The notes under the pieces were generated by a model. The model was given only the letters and a program-made list of their open reading frames with translations. It made no database searches and was not told the DNA's origin. Below are positions 42,010 through 53,700 of a DNA stretch of 64,000 bases, one piece after another (positions within the stretch are counted from its first letter, which is position 1; each line of letters opens with the position of its first letter). Location: NCBI GenBank assembly GCA_900708905.1, contig CAADRB010000009.1, positions 631,435 to 695,434 on the forward strand, in the 5' to 3' direction. The stretch is from Hymenolepis diminuta (taxonomy: Eukaryota > Platyhelminthes > Cestoda > Cyclophyllidea > Hymenolepididae). A program made the position numbers and the translations under genes.

Positions 42010-43465
42010 CATTTATCTTTGTATATCTTACTTTAGAATCTGAGGATTATAAAAAATTTTTTCAGCCTTAATGCAGTCGCAAACAAATTTATTAAATATC
42101 CCAAACCAAAATTTAAAATACGTAGAAAGTACTTCCACATTAGTCATTTGATGGTAAATATTAAGGACACAGCTCTTCCCACGTGTTGAAGTGCTGACTC
42201 AGTATGTATGAATCCCATTCAAATTTAAATATTTGCATAGGGGGGAATGTTAAATAAATGAGTAGCTTTGAACTTTTCGTCATCCGATTTTAACGTAAAT
42301 GGCAATTTAACATTTGCGTCGTTCAAGACACAATTCTCATGGTTCGTTGTATCTTACCGAATATGCGATCTATTATTCCATCCTTCAAGTTATGTAGACA
42401 CCAGTTGTCCATGGCAAGATATTTTAAAGTTACCAAAAAAATGTGTTAATATAATTGGATCTAATTTTAATAGCATTTTACGTTACCCAAATCACCTTGA
42501 AATTTTAAAAATTATTATCTGAGCCTGAATCATGGTGTGAATATGAAAAACTTTAATATACAAAATAATCAAAAATGATATTTATCTAACTTTATTAAAA
42601 ATAACAGTAAAAAATAATTTCAGATTATCATAAAAATAACAAATTTATTCAATTGTATAATCATATATTTAGTAAACTGGAACCTTTTTAAAGTACTCGC
42701 CCACATTTTCATTTAAAAATACCCTTATAGATTTGTCATTATCTGAATCATTGTGATTATCATTTATGATATATTGTGCCTCTTTCTCGCTTATTTTTTA
42801 GAATGTCCTATTTTATTTTAACATAATATCACTCAGTAAACTTTATATTCACCCTAAAATTGACTGCTGCCTTCGTAATATTATTTATGAATAATTAGCC
42901 TCTGGTAGAATTACGAAATCCCAAGCATTCTTGTGGTTTCCATATGGTCCCGAAGCTCCTAACTTAGGTAGTTAAACAGCAAAAGAAAATGAATGCAGGC
43001 AATTTTTATATAATAAATTTCTTAAGTAGATCATTTTTTATTAACATTTTAACAATTAAACTGAAATTGGAAGGCATTTAAGTATCAGGAAATCTTTCCC
43101 TATTCGACGAGCGTCATTTTTTCTTAGGATTTTCTTCACACCTCGTTTACCCAATAGTAACTTTGCTCTTTATTGTGTTGTCTGCTATCAATTTAGTATT
43201 CATACTTTCTAATGTAAACACACAAACTTCGTTGCTATGGAAATATATCCACTCTGATGATGTGAAGGAAATTGTCTGCAAAATTTAAAAACGTGCTGTT
43301 AATATTTGAACTGAAATATTTGATCAAATTTAACTGGCAGCTTCGCAGAACTAAAACTGAGCTCGAAGCAAATAAATTGATATATTTTGATTCATAAATT
43401 AATTCAATTTAAGATGATAGCTTACAAGGCTCTGCTGATACAAAAGTGCGAACTATTCACCTCTA
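42010..43465. other. No gene recognised
   Basis: AT-rich sequence after the gap. An 84-codon frame (42268-42522) has no recognisable motif. Confidence 0.55.
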
Positions 43466-43780
43466 CTATGTTAGAATTTTAAGCTGTTGAATATCATATC
43501 ATATGAGATAATTTTGACTTCTTAACCGTCGGAAGAAAAATCGAATTGAAGTGACAAGACCGACCATTCTTGATCAAAAATATCGGTTAATAAACACTGA
43601 ACCTTGTGAACAAGCATTTGCTTAAATCCAGGAGGCAAATCATGAAAAATGCTTCTTGGAACGTATGTTACTCATTAAGTAAGTAAACTGCACAAGTCAA
43701 ACACAAGAAGTCAATTGAAATGAGACTCATTGATACCTTATCATTTTATCTCCTTCATTTTACAATTTTTAGGACATGGA
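43466..43780 (+). repeat. Short dispersed repeat family, copy B
   Basis: Contains TTGACTTCTTAACCGTCGG, which can fold as a five-pair stem with a nine-base loop, then GACAAGACCGACCATTCTTG, CACTGAACCTTGTGAACAAG and CCAGGAGGCAAATCATGAA. Downstream it shares GACTCATTGATACCTTA with copy C and AAACTGCACAA with copy D. It gives the clearest view of the tRNA-like head. Confidence 0.65.
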
Positions 43781-46700
43781 TTAGCCGATTCAATTGTTTT
43801 CCACAATCAAAAACAGCAATTTTTTGTATTACTGTTGGTAATCGTCTTTATTATTTACTATTGTCAGCGCAGCGAAAAGTCGCTTACAAATCTTGATCAT
43901 GGGATAACGATGAAATAAATAGAACAGCGAATGATTCCAGTTAGATATTAAACTATGAGTGGTCATTAACAAGTAGGTAATGATTTGTTGTTTTTCCTCA
44001 TATGTTCAAAATAGGAAGAGTTCGGTTTGTGATATCCCAATGTTCAATCTTCATCATTTGACTCCCAGATTCATAGGTGAGCCCACGTCCACCACATTCA
44101 TAACCTGCTGCCCGGTCAGTTTAATTCCGTGATTGCTTATGCAACTCGAGTTATCCCATTTTCTGCTGCCAAAAGCGGATAATAGTCATGACAATAACTG
44201 TCAACCTTGAATTACTTTTCTTTTCAAGCGGATATTCTCTAATTCTGTTCAGTTCTTCATGAAATTATTTTAAAAAATAAATTGTAGCTATTATTTTTTG
44301 ACACACCTCTGAATATTGCTGTCTTATTGAATGTGTCAAAGGAAATTGTTTTCAAATGAAATTTATATTCTATCCAGTCGTTATTTGCCTAGCAAACGCT
44401 ATTATCAGATTTCTTATTGGAAAATAGTGGAAGAATTTAGCCAAATATATCACTATGTAATTTACTAGAGAATTGTAATAAATCGCCCAAGAGCCTCAAA
44501 GTTCAATTGACACCTCCAGTGTCGAAGTCCAATTTGATTTAACGCAATGGAACTGTAGAGCTTTAATTCCCATTTTGAATCAAATAAAATCTACATTTTT
44601 ATCTTATTTGGTAATTCCAAAAGATTAAATAATTGAACAGTTATTGGTTCCCTCAAACGCATTGAAAAATGTTAATGTTCTAAATTGTATCTACTCCTTG
44701 GTGTATGATTCTCATTTATTCTTAATTAACTTTTCTTCAAGTAAATTGAAATTGATTTGCTTCAAGCTTCAATTGTTTTTAAAACACCACACCAAACAGA
44801 TAATTCAAAGTACACATCGAATTATCCAACAGTCAGTTATATATTTATTTTAAACCATTATTAAATTGCTGTGTGTGCCGCTGTTATAAGGTATTCTGTA
44901 AGTGGTCAGAGAGAAGAAATAGCGACTTATCAGACCAAACTACCCTATTTTCTAGACTAAATCAGGCCGGATTTATTAAGGTAATTAAAGAAATATTTTT
45001 GGTCGTAGGCATAAACACAAGCGACTGGCTTATTCGTATATATTTTGAGTAGTGGTTGAAATTTATTTGAAAATCACACCGATCATTACTCTCAATATAG
45101 ACTCCTTATCTAGAGTATCGCCTCAGTTGATTCGAATCTTCGGGTCTCTAAAAATAAAGCAATGGAATTCTTTGCTGGATACTTAAGTTCGTCAAATTTT
45201 AAGTAAGAATATCGACTTGATAAGACTCCTGTATCTTCTATTAAATCTAGAAAACGACATGTCCTAGAAATTCTCTTGTTTATGCCCGTTTAAATTATGT
45301 GAAACGGATCCCTATGGCACAGACCTTTTGGCGCCTAGCTTGAATAGATGTATTCGGACATTTTTGAGTCTTCTGATTCCGTGGATTTACAATAGGGCTA
45401 TAAAGTTAGCCACATGGGTTTATAGCTTAATACTGGGAACATCCCAGAAGCAGCAGAAAGCTCTTATCAATTTGTTTGGGCATTGCCGGCCCTGCAAATT
45501 CTTAACAACCTTGCTTTGCCTCTCTTCAATCAACTATTTATTCTCAACTTGTGACACTGCGACCAAGCTACTTTTCACTATCTTCTCTTTTCCTATGACT
45601 CAGTACTATTAATAGAACTCTCAGAACTTAATCATTCTCCATTTTCATCATCTTTGATTTCATTTAAGCATAGTAAACTTTTTCACCTCAATTTTCCATC
45701 GATAAGAACAGTTATATCAAATCTAGATTTACTGCTTCTTCCCATACTTAACTCAACTCTCGTCCTTCATATTAATTATTTGCGACTCACTGCACAATGA
45801 GTTGATATCAGCGTATATCAAAATTTTGTTCCAAAATGAATCGTATGTGAGACTTGAAGTACATTTCTTTTCCCTGTTGGCGTCGAATCCGCATAATACT
45901 GCACTATATGCTTGTACAATATCGATTTTTTGTCTTCCATTTAATCTCATGAGTTGCAGCCCCTTCTTCTCCAAAAAGGTTTTCAATGTAAATTCGAACT
46001 CCGACAAAAAAAATCGATTTTTTCAGACGCTACCACTCATGAAATTAGTTTAAGGCCAGTATCCCTTTTCACATAACCATATCGGTTACAAATACTGATG
46101 TCAAATCAGTCTGTTTGTAAACTTATCATTATTTTTTTACGTCCTTGCTCATTTTTTGCAATCTGGATACTGCGCATATTGTTGCTCAATTGCAAATAAT
46201 CAGACCACCTGATTTACTGAATTTGATTTCTTTCAAGAGTTTTACTGTTTGTATCAGCACACCGCCGAATTTTAGAACTTATTCTGTCTCAGTGGCTATT
46301 TATTATCTTTTTAAATTTCTTGTATTTTTCCATCTGCGAACTCACATTTTCCGCGGCAAAGTTCACGAAGTTTCGCGACATACAATTTTTTTATATGTCA
46401 GCGATGCGATCAGTTAGCAGAGCTCCATAAGCTGTGTTCACTCGAAGAAGGCTTCTCATATTTTCTATTATCAACTAATTTTATTTTCTGCTAATTTATT
46501 TTTTGCTTAAGTAAACGAATGGTGATTAGTTTTATTTCTGCCTTTACCAAAGGGAACGTGGCCTACATCTCTCTTATAAAACAAAATGGGTGTGGTATAA
46601 CATCATGGGTGAAAGTAAGTTAGAAAGGAAAACGCTATTCTCCGGTATTTTTATGGATGCATTTCTCCTTCACTATAAAATAATTTAAGCAAAAGCACTA

Positions 46701-48989
46701 ACGTAACTTTTATTTCGCACTTACCTTACTTCGGGTTCCTTTGAAATCATTAATTTAATTAACGCAAGATGTATGCTCTGATTAGGAAGCGAAAAGTCTT
46801 ACGGTTAGTACTTGAATTTTCTTAATAATATCTTCCTTAACGTAGAAATACGCTCTGTATATCTCAAAAGAAATAAATACAGATTGGTAGATGCAGTCTC
46901 TAGGAAAATGCTGGAAATTTTCGTTAAAAACTTAGTGATCTTGGCATTAAAGTAAGCATATATGACATATTGCATACATGTCAACTTATTCAAAGGCGAG
47001 CCAAAATAAATTAGCTTTAGCCAAAATACGGCAAATCAGGTTCATATTTTAACCGCATAAGATGCCTAAAGCAAATAAAGTCAAAATAAATTCGTTTTCG
47101 TTCGCAGTTTATTTTTCAGTTCATCTGGGGAATTGCAACAAGCAATTTCTTTAAATTACTGAATTTGATGTGTGGTTTTCCATACTTTTCGTTTGTCTTA
47201 TCTAATATATGGACATTACATTACACTTATTTATATTTTACATTAAAGTATAGAAAAACGTACGATGTAATAATTAATTTTCAGGATGAGTAAATAAACT
47301 TACAGTAGAATTTTTGAGATTTGAATCATATAGGCCACGTTATTTGTACAGCAAAGCAAACATATATCTTTTATTTTACTCACTCCTAGCATATGAAAAG
47401 TATTCGGTCAAATCAGCACTATTTTTGCAGCCAGTAGCTTATAAATTTTCTTGATTAACTGGTTAATTTCACAAAATACGTGTGCTATAAAACAACGTTG
47501 GAGGGCAGATAGTTAGGATTCCGATTTAATTTCTGTTTTGATCAATGCTAATGGGCAGCCTAAAACAACTGCCCAAGGCGGCAGAATCGGTATTTTGCCT
47601 CGAGAAAATTAGCTCCACAGTTTCTCTCCAGGTAGCCTATCCCCTTTATCAAAATGCTGGCGCACATCGCTCCTGACAGCTTGACAGGTATTTGGACCAA
47701 AACTGTAATCAGTCCGGCAGTGTTTTGATGTCGAAGCGACAACAACACGAAGACCACTTGTATTTACATACAAAGTCTTTTTTAGTAAATAGTGTCTGGG
47801 ACCAATTGCATTCTGTCTTATGCCTCAGATACTAAGTCAGCTATAGCATAGCGATACCTAGTGGACAAATAGATCGTATCGGCACTAAACTATACATCCT
47901 TGAATTACTGCGGTACGGAAGAGCTTTACCTTAAAACTATTCTTTAAGACATATTTTATCATCCAGTTATTAAAATAAACTAGTTACCTTTAGAAAATTG
48001 TTACCAGTTAACTTTACCTTATGGTTTTCGTTTCAAAATCTATGACACTCTATGCTTTTAGATCTAATGGCGATATCTTTAGCCGACATTAGCATTGAAC
48101 ACCCAACGTTGAGTCAGCTTGATCAGACACTACCGAACTCGGAATCAGCCTGGTTTAATATTGTCAACCGCCGAGTCAGCTTGACGAAGTGTTTAGCATT
48201 CAACGACAACATGCACAATTAATTTCTTCAAAAACTCAATCCTATGCGTGGCTTAATTCGTTGTTCCTGCTTCATTCTCTTCGTCATTCAATTGCACATT
48301 GGAACCCTCTCTACATATATCACCGTTAGTCTCTGTTGTTACTTGATAAAGGCTTAATCAACTGATTCTCGTCTCTTCTGTCATAACTTCAGTACCATAA
48401 GCTGCAGTTTCCTTATACGTTTAACGGTAATATTTGAAATAAAACTTGCTGAGCACACAGTAATTTAATAGATAAAATATCATTTGTACTTTAACTTCGC
48501 AAACCAGTTGACTGTTCCAAACTGTTGGTGCATTAGATTAATCAGTTTTATTATGGGACTCATATTTTGTTTGAAAACTTCTCTCTCCTTCATTTAAGTA
48601 CATTAGTGAATCATTATTTCCAAAAGGCTGTTTTTAACTATTTTTGAAGAATCATTTATATATAATTTAGCTTGTCCGCACTACACTACACCAAACCGAT
48701 AGTTTTAAAAGCCCAAGTAAGTGAATAACTTCAACAAAACGAACATTTTAGCTTGTAGTCGTGCCTCAAATCATTTATATTTATACAGAAAATTGAAATA
48801 AGAAGAAGCACAAATCTCTAATATCAATAAGACTTTCAAAACAAGGGTATTGAGCCATCTGAAATATATAGCCAATAATAATCGAGAAGAAGTTAACTAT
48901 TCGAGTTTTAAATTTATTTACTTTGTCTATTATTCATGGTGACCTTGCTTACAGATTCTGCTAATTTAAAATTTTTAAATAACCCGTCT
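43781..48989. other. No gene recognised; somewhat richer in G+C in places
   Basis: Several 80-95 codon frames cluster on both strands at 45328-46417, and another stretch at 47525-47900 is less AT-rich than its surroundings. None shows a domain. They may be old, unrecognised element remnants. The paired 12-base repeats lie at 48089-48204. Confidence 0.5.
48089..48204. repeat. Paired 12-base direct repeats in mirror order
   Basis: GAGTCAGCTTGA occurs at 48111-48122 and again at 48173-48184. Outside these lie TTAGCATTGAAC (48089-48100) and TTAGCATTCAAC (48193-48204). The order is a-b...b-a with both pairs direct, not inverted. It could be a partial duplication; function unknown. Confidence 0.5.
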
Positions 48990-49370
48990 CAAGTATGTTA
49001 GGACTATAAGCTCCTAAATGTCATATAAGATCACTGCCTTCTTAACTATTGGAAGAAAATGAGGTTTCGGAATCGACCATCATGACTAAAAACCTGTCCA
49101 TATGCAATAGATATCACGAACAAGTATTTGCTACAGTCGAAGAGATGAATCATGAAATTTGAACTTTGAAACATGAACTATCTATCAAATAAATGTTTTA
49201 CGATCCAAATGTAAAATTTAAATAAAGAAAGACTCTTTGATACCCTAACATTGCTCTCAGCAATCTCCTCTCCTCCATCATTTATTGGACTTTCTGTTAG
49301 CAGGTTGCAATTACTTCCCAAAACTGGAAATTTTAAAATTATTTTGTGTTTCTTTGGTAATCACAAATGA
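48990..49370 (+). repeat. Short dispersed repeat family, copy C
   Basis: Contains CTTCTTAACTATTGGAAGAA, then GAGGTTTCGGAATCGACC (close to a pol III B box, GGTTCGANNCC), CATCATGACTAAAAACC, CACGAACAAGTATTTGCT, GATGAATCATGAAATTTG and GACTCTTTGATACCCTAAC. The distal part aligns with copy A. Confidence 0.65.
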
Positions 49371-50280
49371 TACTTTATTCACTTTCTATATATAGTAAAA
49401 AGCATATTGAGGAACATAGTATGCATCTGCTGAAAATTTGTTTGATAATGTTACAACGACCCATTCACCAGCAACCTTTTACTCTCCTAAATACATCATC
49501 GGGTTAAATGTTAATTAACCAGAATAAACTTCATAATATCAGTATGCTATTTTAAGAGAAATAATAATTACAACCTATTACAACGTGGTTTTATAATATA
49601 AGCACTTTAACTCATCCAACGTGCACTGATATCTATGAAAACTTTGCATATTTGTCGATCGTTATATTCAAATGTACTATATTGTTTGGCTTTTTTCCAA
49701 GATATTAAATCTCAAACTTTAACTTTAAGCAGATTTCAAATAAGCCATGACAGCAAAGGCAAACCAAATACAACAAGTTGGGCATTTGTTTTCCAACAAG
49801 AAATTCCTAGTCTGAACAGAGATCTCTCAAGAGTTATTTTGAAGGTGTTTAATGTAAAATTCAAAGTCATTTTTCACAAACTGCCACATACGTCTTTAAA
49901 TTCAGGAAATTTGAATGGAATGTTTTTCTAGTCTTAAAATTAGACCACTAGAAGGAAGGCCTTTAAAATTTACTCCAAATTCACTGACATAAATACAAAT
50001 ACATGTTTGCATTTAAATTGTACCCGATTAATGTGAATCACACCCTTCCACAATTCTACAACAGATGAATTATCGTATATAGTGATGGCATTTATATAAA
50101 GATGCGTTATGAGTAGTTTGGTACTCCTGAAATGATTCAAAATTGATGGCAAAGTAATGTAATAGAAGAAAAGCTCTCTCTTTTCACACACATCAGTTTA
50201 CTTCTTCTGTTCAGTCAGATTTGTGTTTCTTATTTTGTGTCTGTCCGAACACAAATTGAATAGAAAATAAAAATATATAT
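49371..50280. other. No gene recognised downstream of the ADAMTSL-like gene
   Basis: A 98-codon plus-strand frame (49635-49931) has no recognisable motif. It may include 3' UTR if the first polyadenylation signal is not used. Confidence 0.5.
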
Positions 50281-50580
50281 GTTCGAGAGATAGAGAGTCT
50301 GTCAGAGATATAGAGAGCTGCTTGTCAACAATTTGGTAAAAGAGGATATTCATGAGAAATAGAGAGGGGATAATGTACACACAAGTAATGAAGTATCTGA
50401 GAATATAAGGGGAAGGTTAGAGAGGAGACATGAGAGAAAAGTTTTCCAACTCTGAAGAAATGGGGAGGAGAAGGGATGGGAAAGATATGATGGCCATTGC
50501 AATGATGATGTGCGTGCGAGTTATCAATTGACTGATAAGGGAGAGAGATACAGAGTTACGAGAGAGGATGCGGAGGCGAT
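50281..50580. repeat. GA-rich region next to the gene's 3' end
   Basis: The plus strand is rich in GAGAG and GATAGAGAG motifs, with a loose duplication near 50285-50330 (GATAGAGAGTCTGTCA, then GATATAGAGAGCTG...TGTCA). On the gene's strand this is CT-rich and begins within 20 bases of the stop codon. It may therefore be part of the 3' UTR or lie just past the cleavage site. Confidence 0.6.
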
Positions 50581-50581
50581 T

Positions 50582-50587
50582 TTTATT
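50582..50587 (-). terminator. Candidate polyadenylation signal AATAAA
   Basis: AATAAA on the minus strand starts 10 bases after the TGA stop. If used, the 3' UTR would be very short. Other AATAAA-like hexamers are common in this AT-rich DNA, so use of this one is only inferred. Confidence 0.4.
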
Positions 50588-50597
50588 AATTTATCGA

Positions 50598-50722
50598 TCA
50601 ACCTTCAGATCCATTTAATTCCAGCGCGTAATCTCGGCAGGTCTTGCAACAATTGAACTTAAATGTGTGGAACGAACACCAATGACGATACTTCGGGCAC
50701 TGATCGGACAAATCGATACATT
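50598..50722 (-). CDS. Exon 7: PLAC domain and stop codon
   Basis: The acceptor is TTCATTTTTCAG|AATGT; the first two bases complete codon 561 (Gln), and the stop is TGA at 50598-50600. Residues 562-589 carry cysteines at 562, 569, 576, 585, 586 and 589, with a C-C-K-T-C end. This is the pattern of the PLAC (protease and lacunin) domain that closes papilin, ADAMTS and ADAMTSL proteins. A 12-residue tail with an N-G-S sequon follows. Confidence 0.9.
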
Positions 50723-53700
50723 CTGAAAAATGAACAATGTAAATAAAGCTGTTAGTATGCGTACTTTATTCTTTGCATGTATTGTTATCATTGACGGAAA
50801 ACAAAAACTAAATCGCCGGATTAAAATCAATGTCATAAGTGACATTTTCTCAACTAGATAATAATATTCTTATCTTTGTGAATCCGAGCTAAATATAGAA
50901 AAGCACTTTCGATCAACAATGTTATCATGCCAATGTTAACCTAAAGAACTAGAAAATATGTACTGGAACTGAAGTGTTGTTATAATTTAATAATCGATTA
51001 ATTACTCATTTATTAAAAGTACTAAGTCACTCACGAGTTCTACAGGGTGGTGGCTGACACTGTTTGACTGCAGGAGGAGCCTCTATTTTTGCATCATAAC
51101 AGGCAGATCCAGCAGGTTTGTTTGAATGGACCCAAACGCATTTCTGTTCTCGATACCGGAAGCCTGTACCTCCACAAGTTACGGAGCACTAAACGAAGGA
51201 AAAACATGTTAAAATTCATCAATAAAAAGTGATTTAAAGAAATGAGAGGGTGTACGAACCTGAGACCAGTTGGAGACTACCCATTTTGCTTGACACCTAG
51301 GGTTGTCACATGAGATGTCAGGTTTTGTCATTTGTTCACAGTGGTGTTCTGGGATTGCTACGCCACCTAGCATACAAGTCATTTCTCCCCAGTAGGTTCC
51401 TCGTCCGACCCCGATACAATTATCTGTGCACTAAAATAAATATCAGCATATATGCTGTGCAGATTTTTTTAAACAGACATTAATTATTTCAATCATTTCA
51501 ATAAGATCACCTGCTTTGATCCGTAAATTCAATAAATTTTCATATTAAATCAGCTTCAAGGCGGTAATGAAAATAACAATATGTAATAAATACCTACTAT
51601 TCGTTCACAGTTTTGACGCCAAACATCGGTAAATATAGTTAAACAATTTTAGATTTAAGATATTTCTCCCAAAATAATGGCATTTGTGTCAAGAAAATAG
51701 TTCGGATAATGTATTGTGAAATAGAATAGTGCCAACCAGGCGAAAATGGCTATTTTTCATCAGACAGCGAGGAAGCCAGTTCAGACAGGAAATAAAAGAG
51801 GTTAGAAATTTATTCAGATGAGCAAATTTTAAATCAGAAAACTATATTGCCAGATGTGGTAGTTCGGAAAATTACGGGTGGAGTTTACCAACAGCTGGTG
51901 TTAAGTTGATGTTGTGACAAAAATATTTTGGCTCCAAAGAAGCACTGCGAAATCAAAGGCCCGTCAATGAATATTTTCGTTGAGATTTTAGCACATTAAG
52001 AATCTATTCGCCATTACACCACTTTTCAAATCTTTTTATGATCTATTCTGTTAAGTGACATATCAGTTCGAATTAATCAAGTACGAAACAATTAGAAGAG
52101 CTTTACAAACTACGTACACCATTAGAATTTTACTATTCCACCAACTATTTTACCAACACCCTTCTCCATTATTTTATCTCCTTCTTCCGGCTTCATAATA
52201 TTGGAGAAAAGTTCATGATTGAATTACCATCGTCCCTCCACCCACTATTTATCATAAATACACGGTTTCAATTGTCAGTTCTAACGCATTATTTAGAATC
52301 TCATTGAGTTAGATATCTTAATCAGCTTCTCTAATATGTTGCACAAATATTTTCACACAATCATTGCTGACGTTATACATTAATGCAATAAAATAGGCGA
52401 AGCCAATTTATCTTTTCCATTTTATAGGCAGATCTACGAATTTAATGTGTGAAATGTCAGTGGAATTTTGCTTTCTTTTTTCATGATTCGACTGAGCCTT
52501 GAAAGCATTTGATAGTGCTTTCACACTTTAAAGATTAATATTTTAAGATAAACTCTCAATGTTTTAGGTAGGAAATATGGAAAATTTCTATTTGAAACAA
52601 CCTTTTTGGAGATAAATTGAATTTGGATAGAAGATAAAAGTAGATAAAGGCGCAGCAAACTTTCGCCACTTTTTCATTTCCGATAATGATCTTTTCGTTA
52701 ATAATAACTTCTTAGTCATCGCCTAATAGCAATCATATCCCATGAATCTTTCTCTATTAACAGTCTTCTAATCCCTCACTAGAATCCCTTTTACACTTAG
52801 ATCCATTGGAATCTATCGTGTTTCTCTTATAATTATCTCCCATCAAATAATGAAGCACTTCTCAGCTTTTCCTTGATAGCGGCCTTTCTCCGTATAAAAT
52901 CGCCTCACTAGACCTTTTATAAAATCTTTTTGATGCCCCTAATGTATCGGCAGAGAAAGCAATGTCTCCAAAGCGTCAAACACGCATTGTAAGTGTGTGC
53001 ACATGCCAAACCATTTTCTTGAGTGAAGTAGAACCAGGGAGCAAGAGAATCTATGACATATGATCAATAGCGCCTCACGAAAATATCACTTCACTAAGGG
53101 CAGCACTATGTATATGTGTGAGGTAGATGTATATGTGCGTAAAAACATTAAAAATGACTAACGGAACTGTTTTTATATAAACTCGTGCGCTAACGTAATA
53201 CCATTATCATACTCATAAAAATAAATAAGTAGGAAAGACTTTGACCCCTCCCCCCGCCCACCCTTAGTTTATTTATCGCTAAGGTGGAGCTAGGATCACC
53301 GATTAAATAAATCTCTCAGACCATTCTTTAGGTAAAAGTCCACCAAATCTTCTGAAGACTGATTTGGAGAATCTGCAGAAAATGGGACAGCATATGTTCA
53401 TACATTAGCATTAATAGTGATTATAGCATCAATTTAATCACAAAGTAAAAGAAATACTGATAGACTATTTCCAACAAGTTACATAAAGTGTCAAGCTGAA
53501 AAGGAAATAGCTTTAAATAGCAGAAAATTCACAAACCATAGGATCTCACTGATATGTAATTTCATTCTCTGTATGTTATATACAAATATTCGTAATGAAA
53601 TTAAATTAAGGGATAAACAATTTCACTTAATTCATTATAGGTAGATGTCAATATATTTAAAGTTTCAGTAATCAAAATTAATATCTTTAGATAAATAAAC

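Noticed and set aside
45328..46417. Cluster of 80-95 codon frames on both strands
   Set aside because: No shared frame, domain or splice chain; residue composition (Leu/Ser/Phe-rich) follows base composition.
52478..52500. TTTCATGATTCG on the plus strand, a possible inverted copy of the repeat family
   Set aside because: Only about 12 bases match; the other blocks are absent in order.
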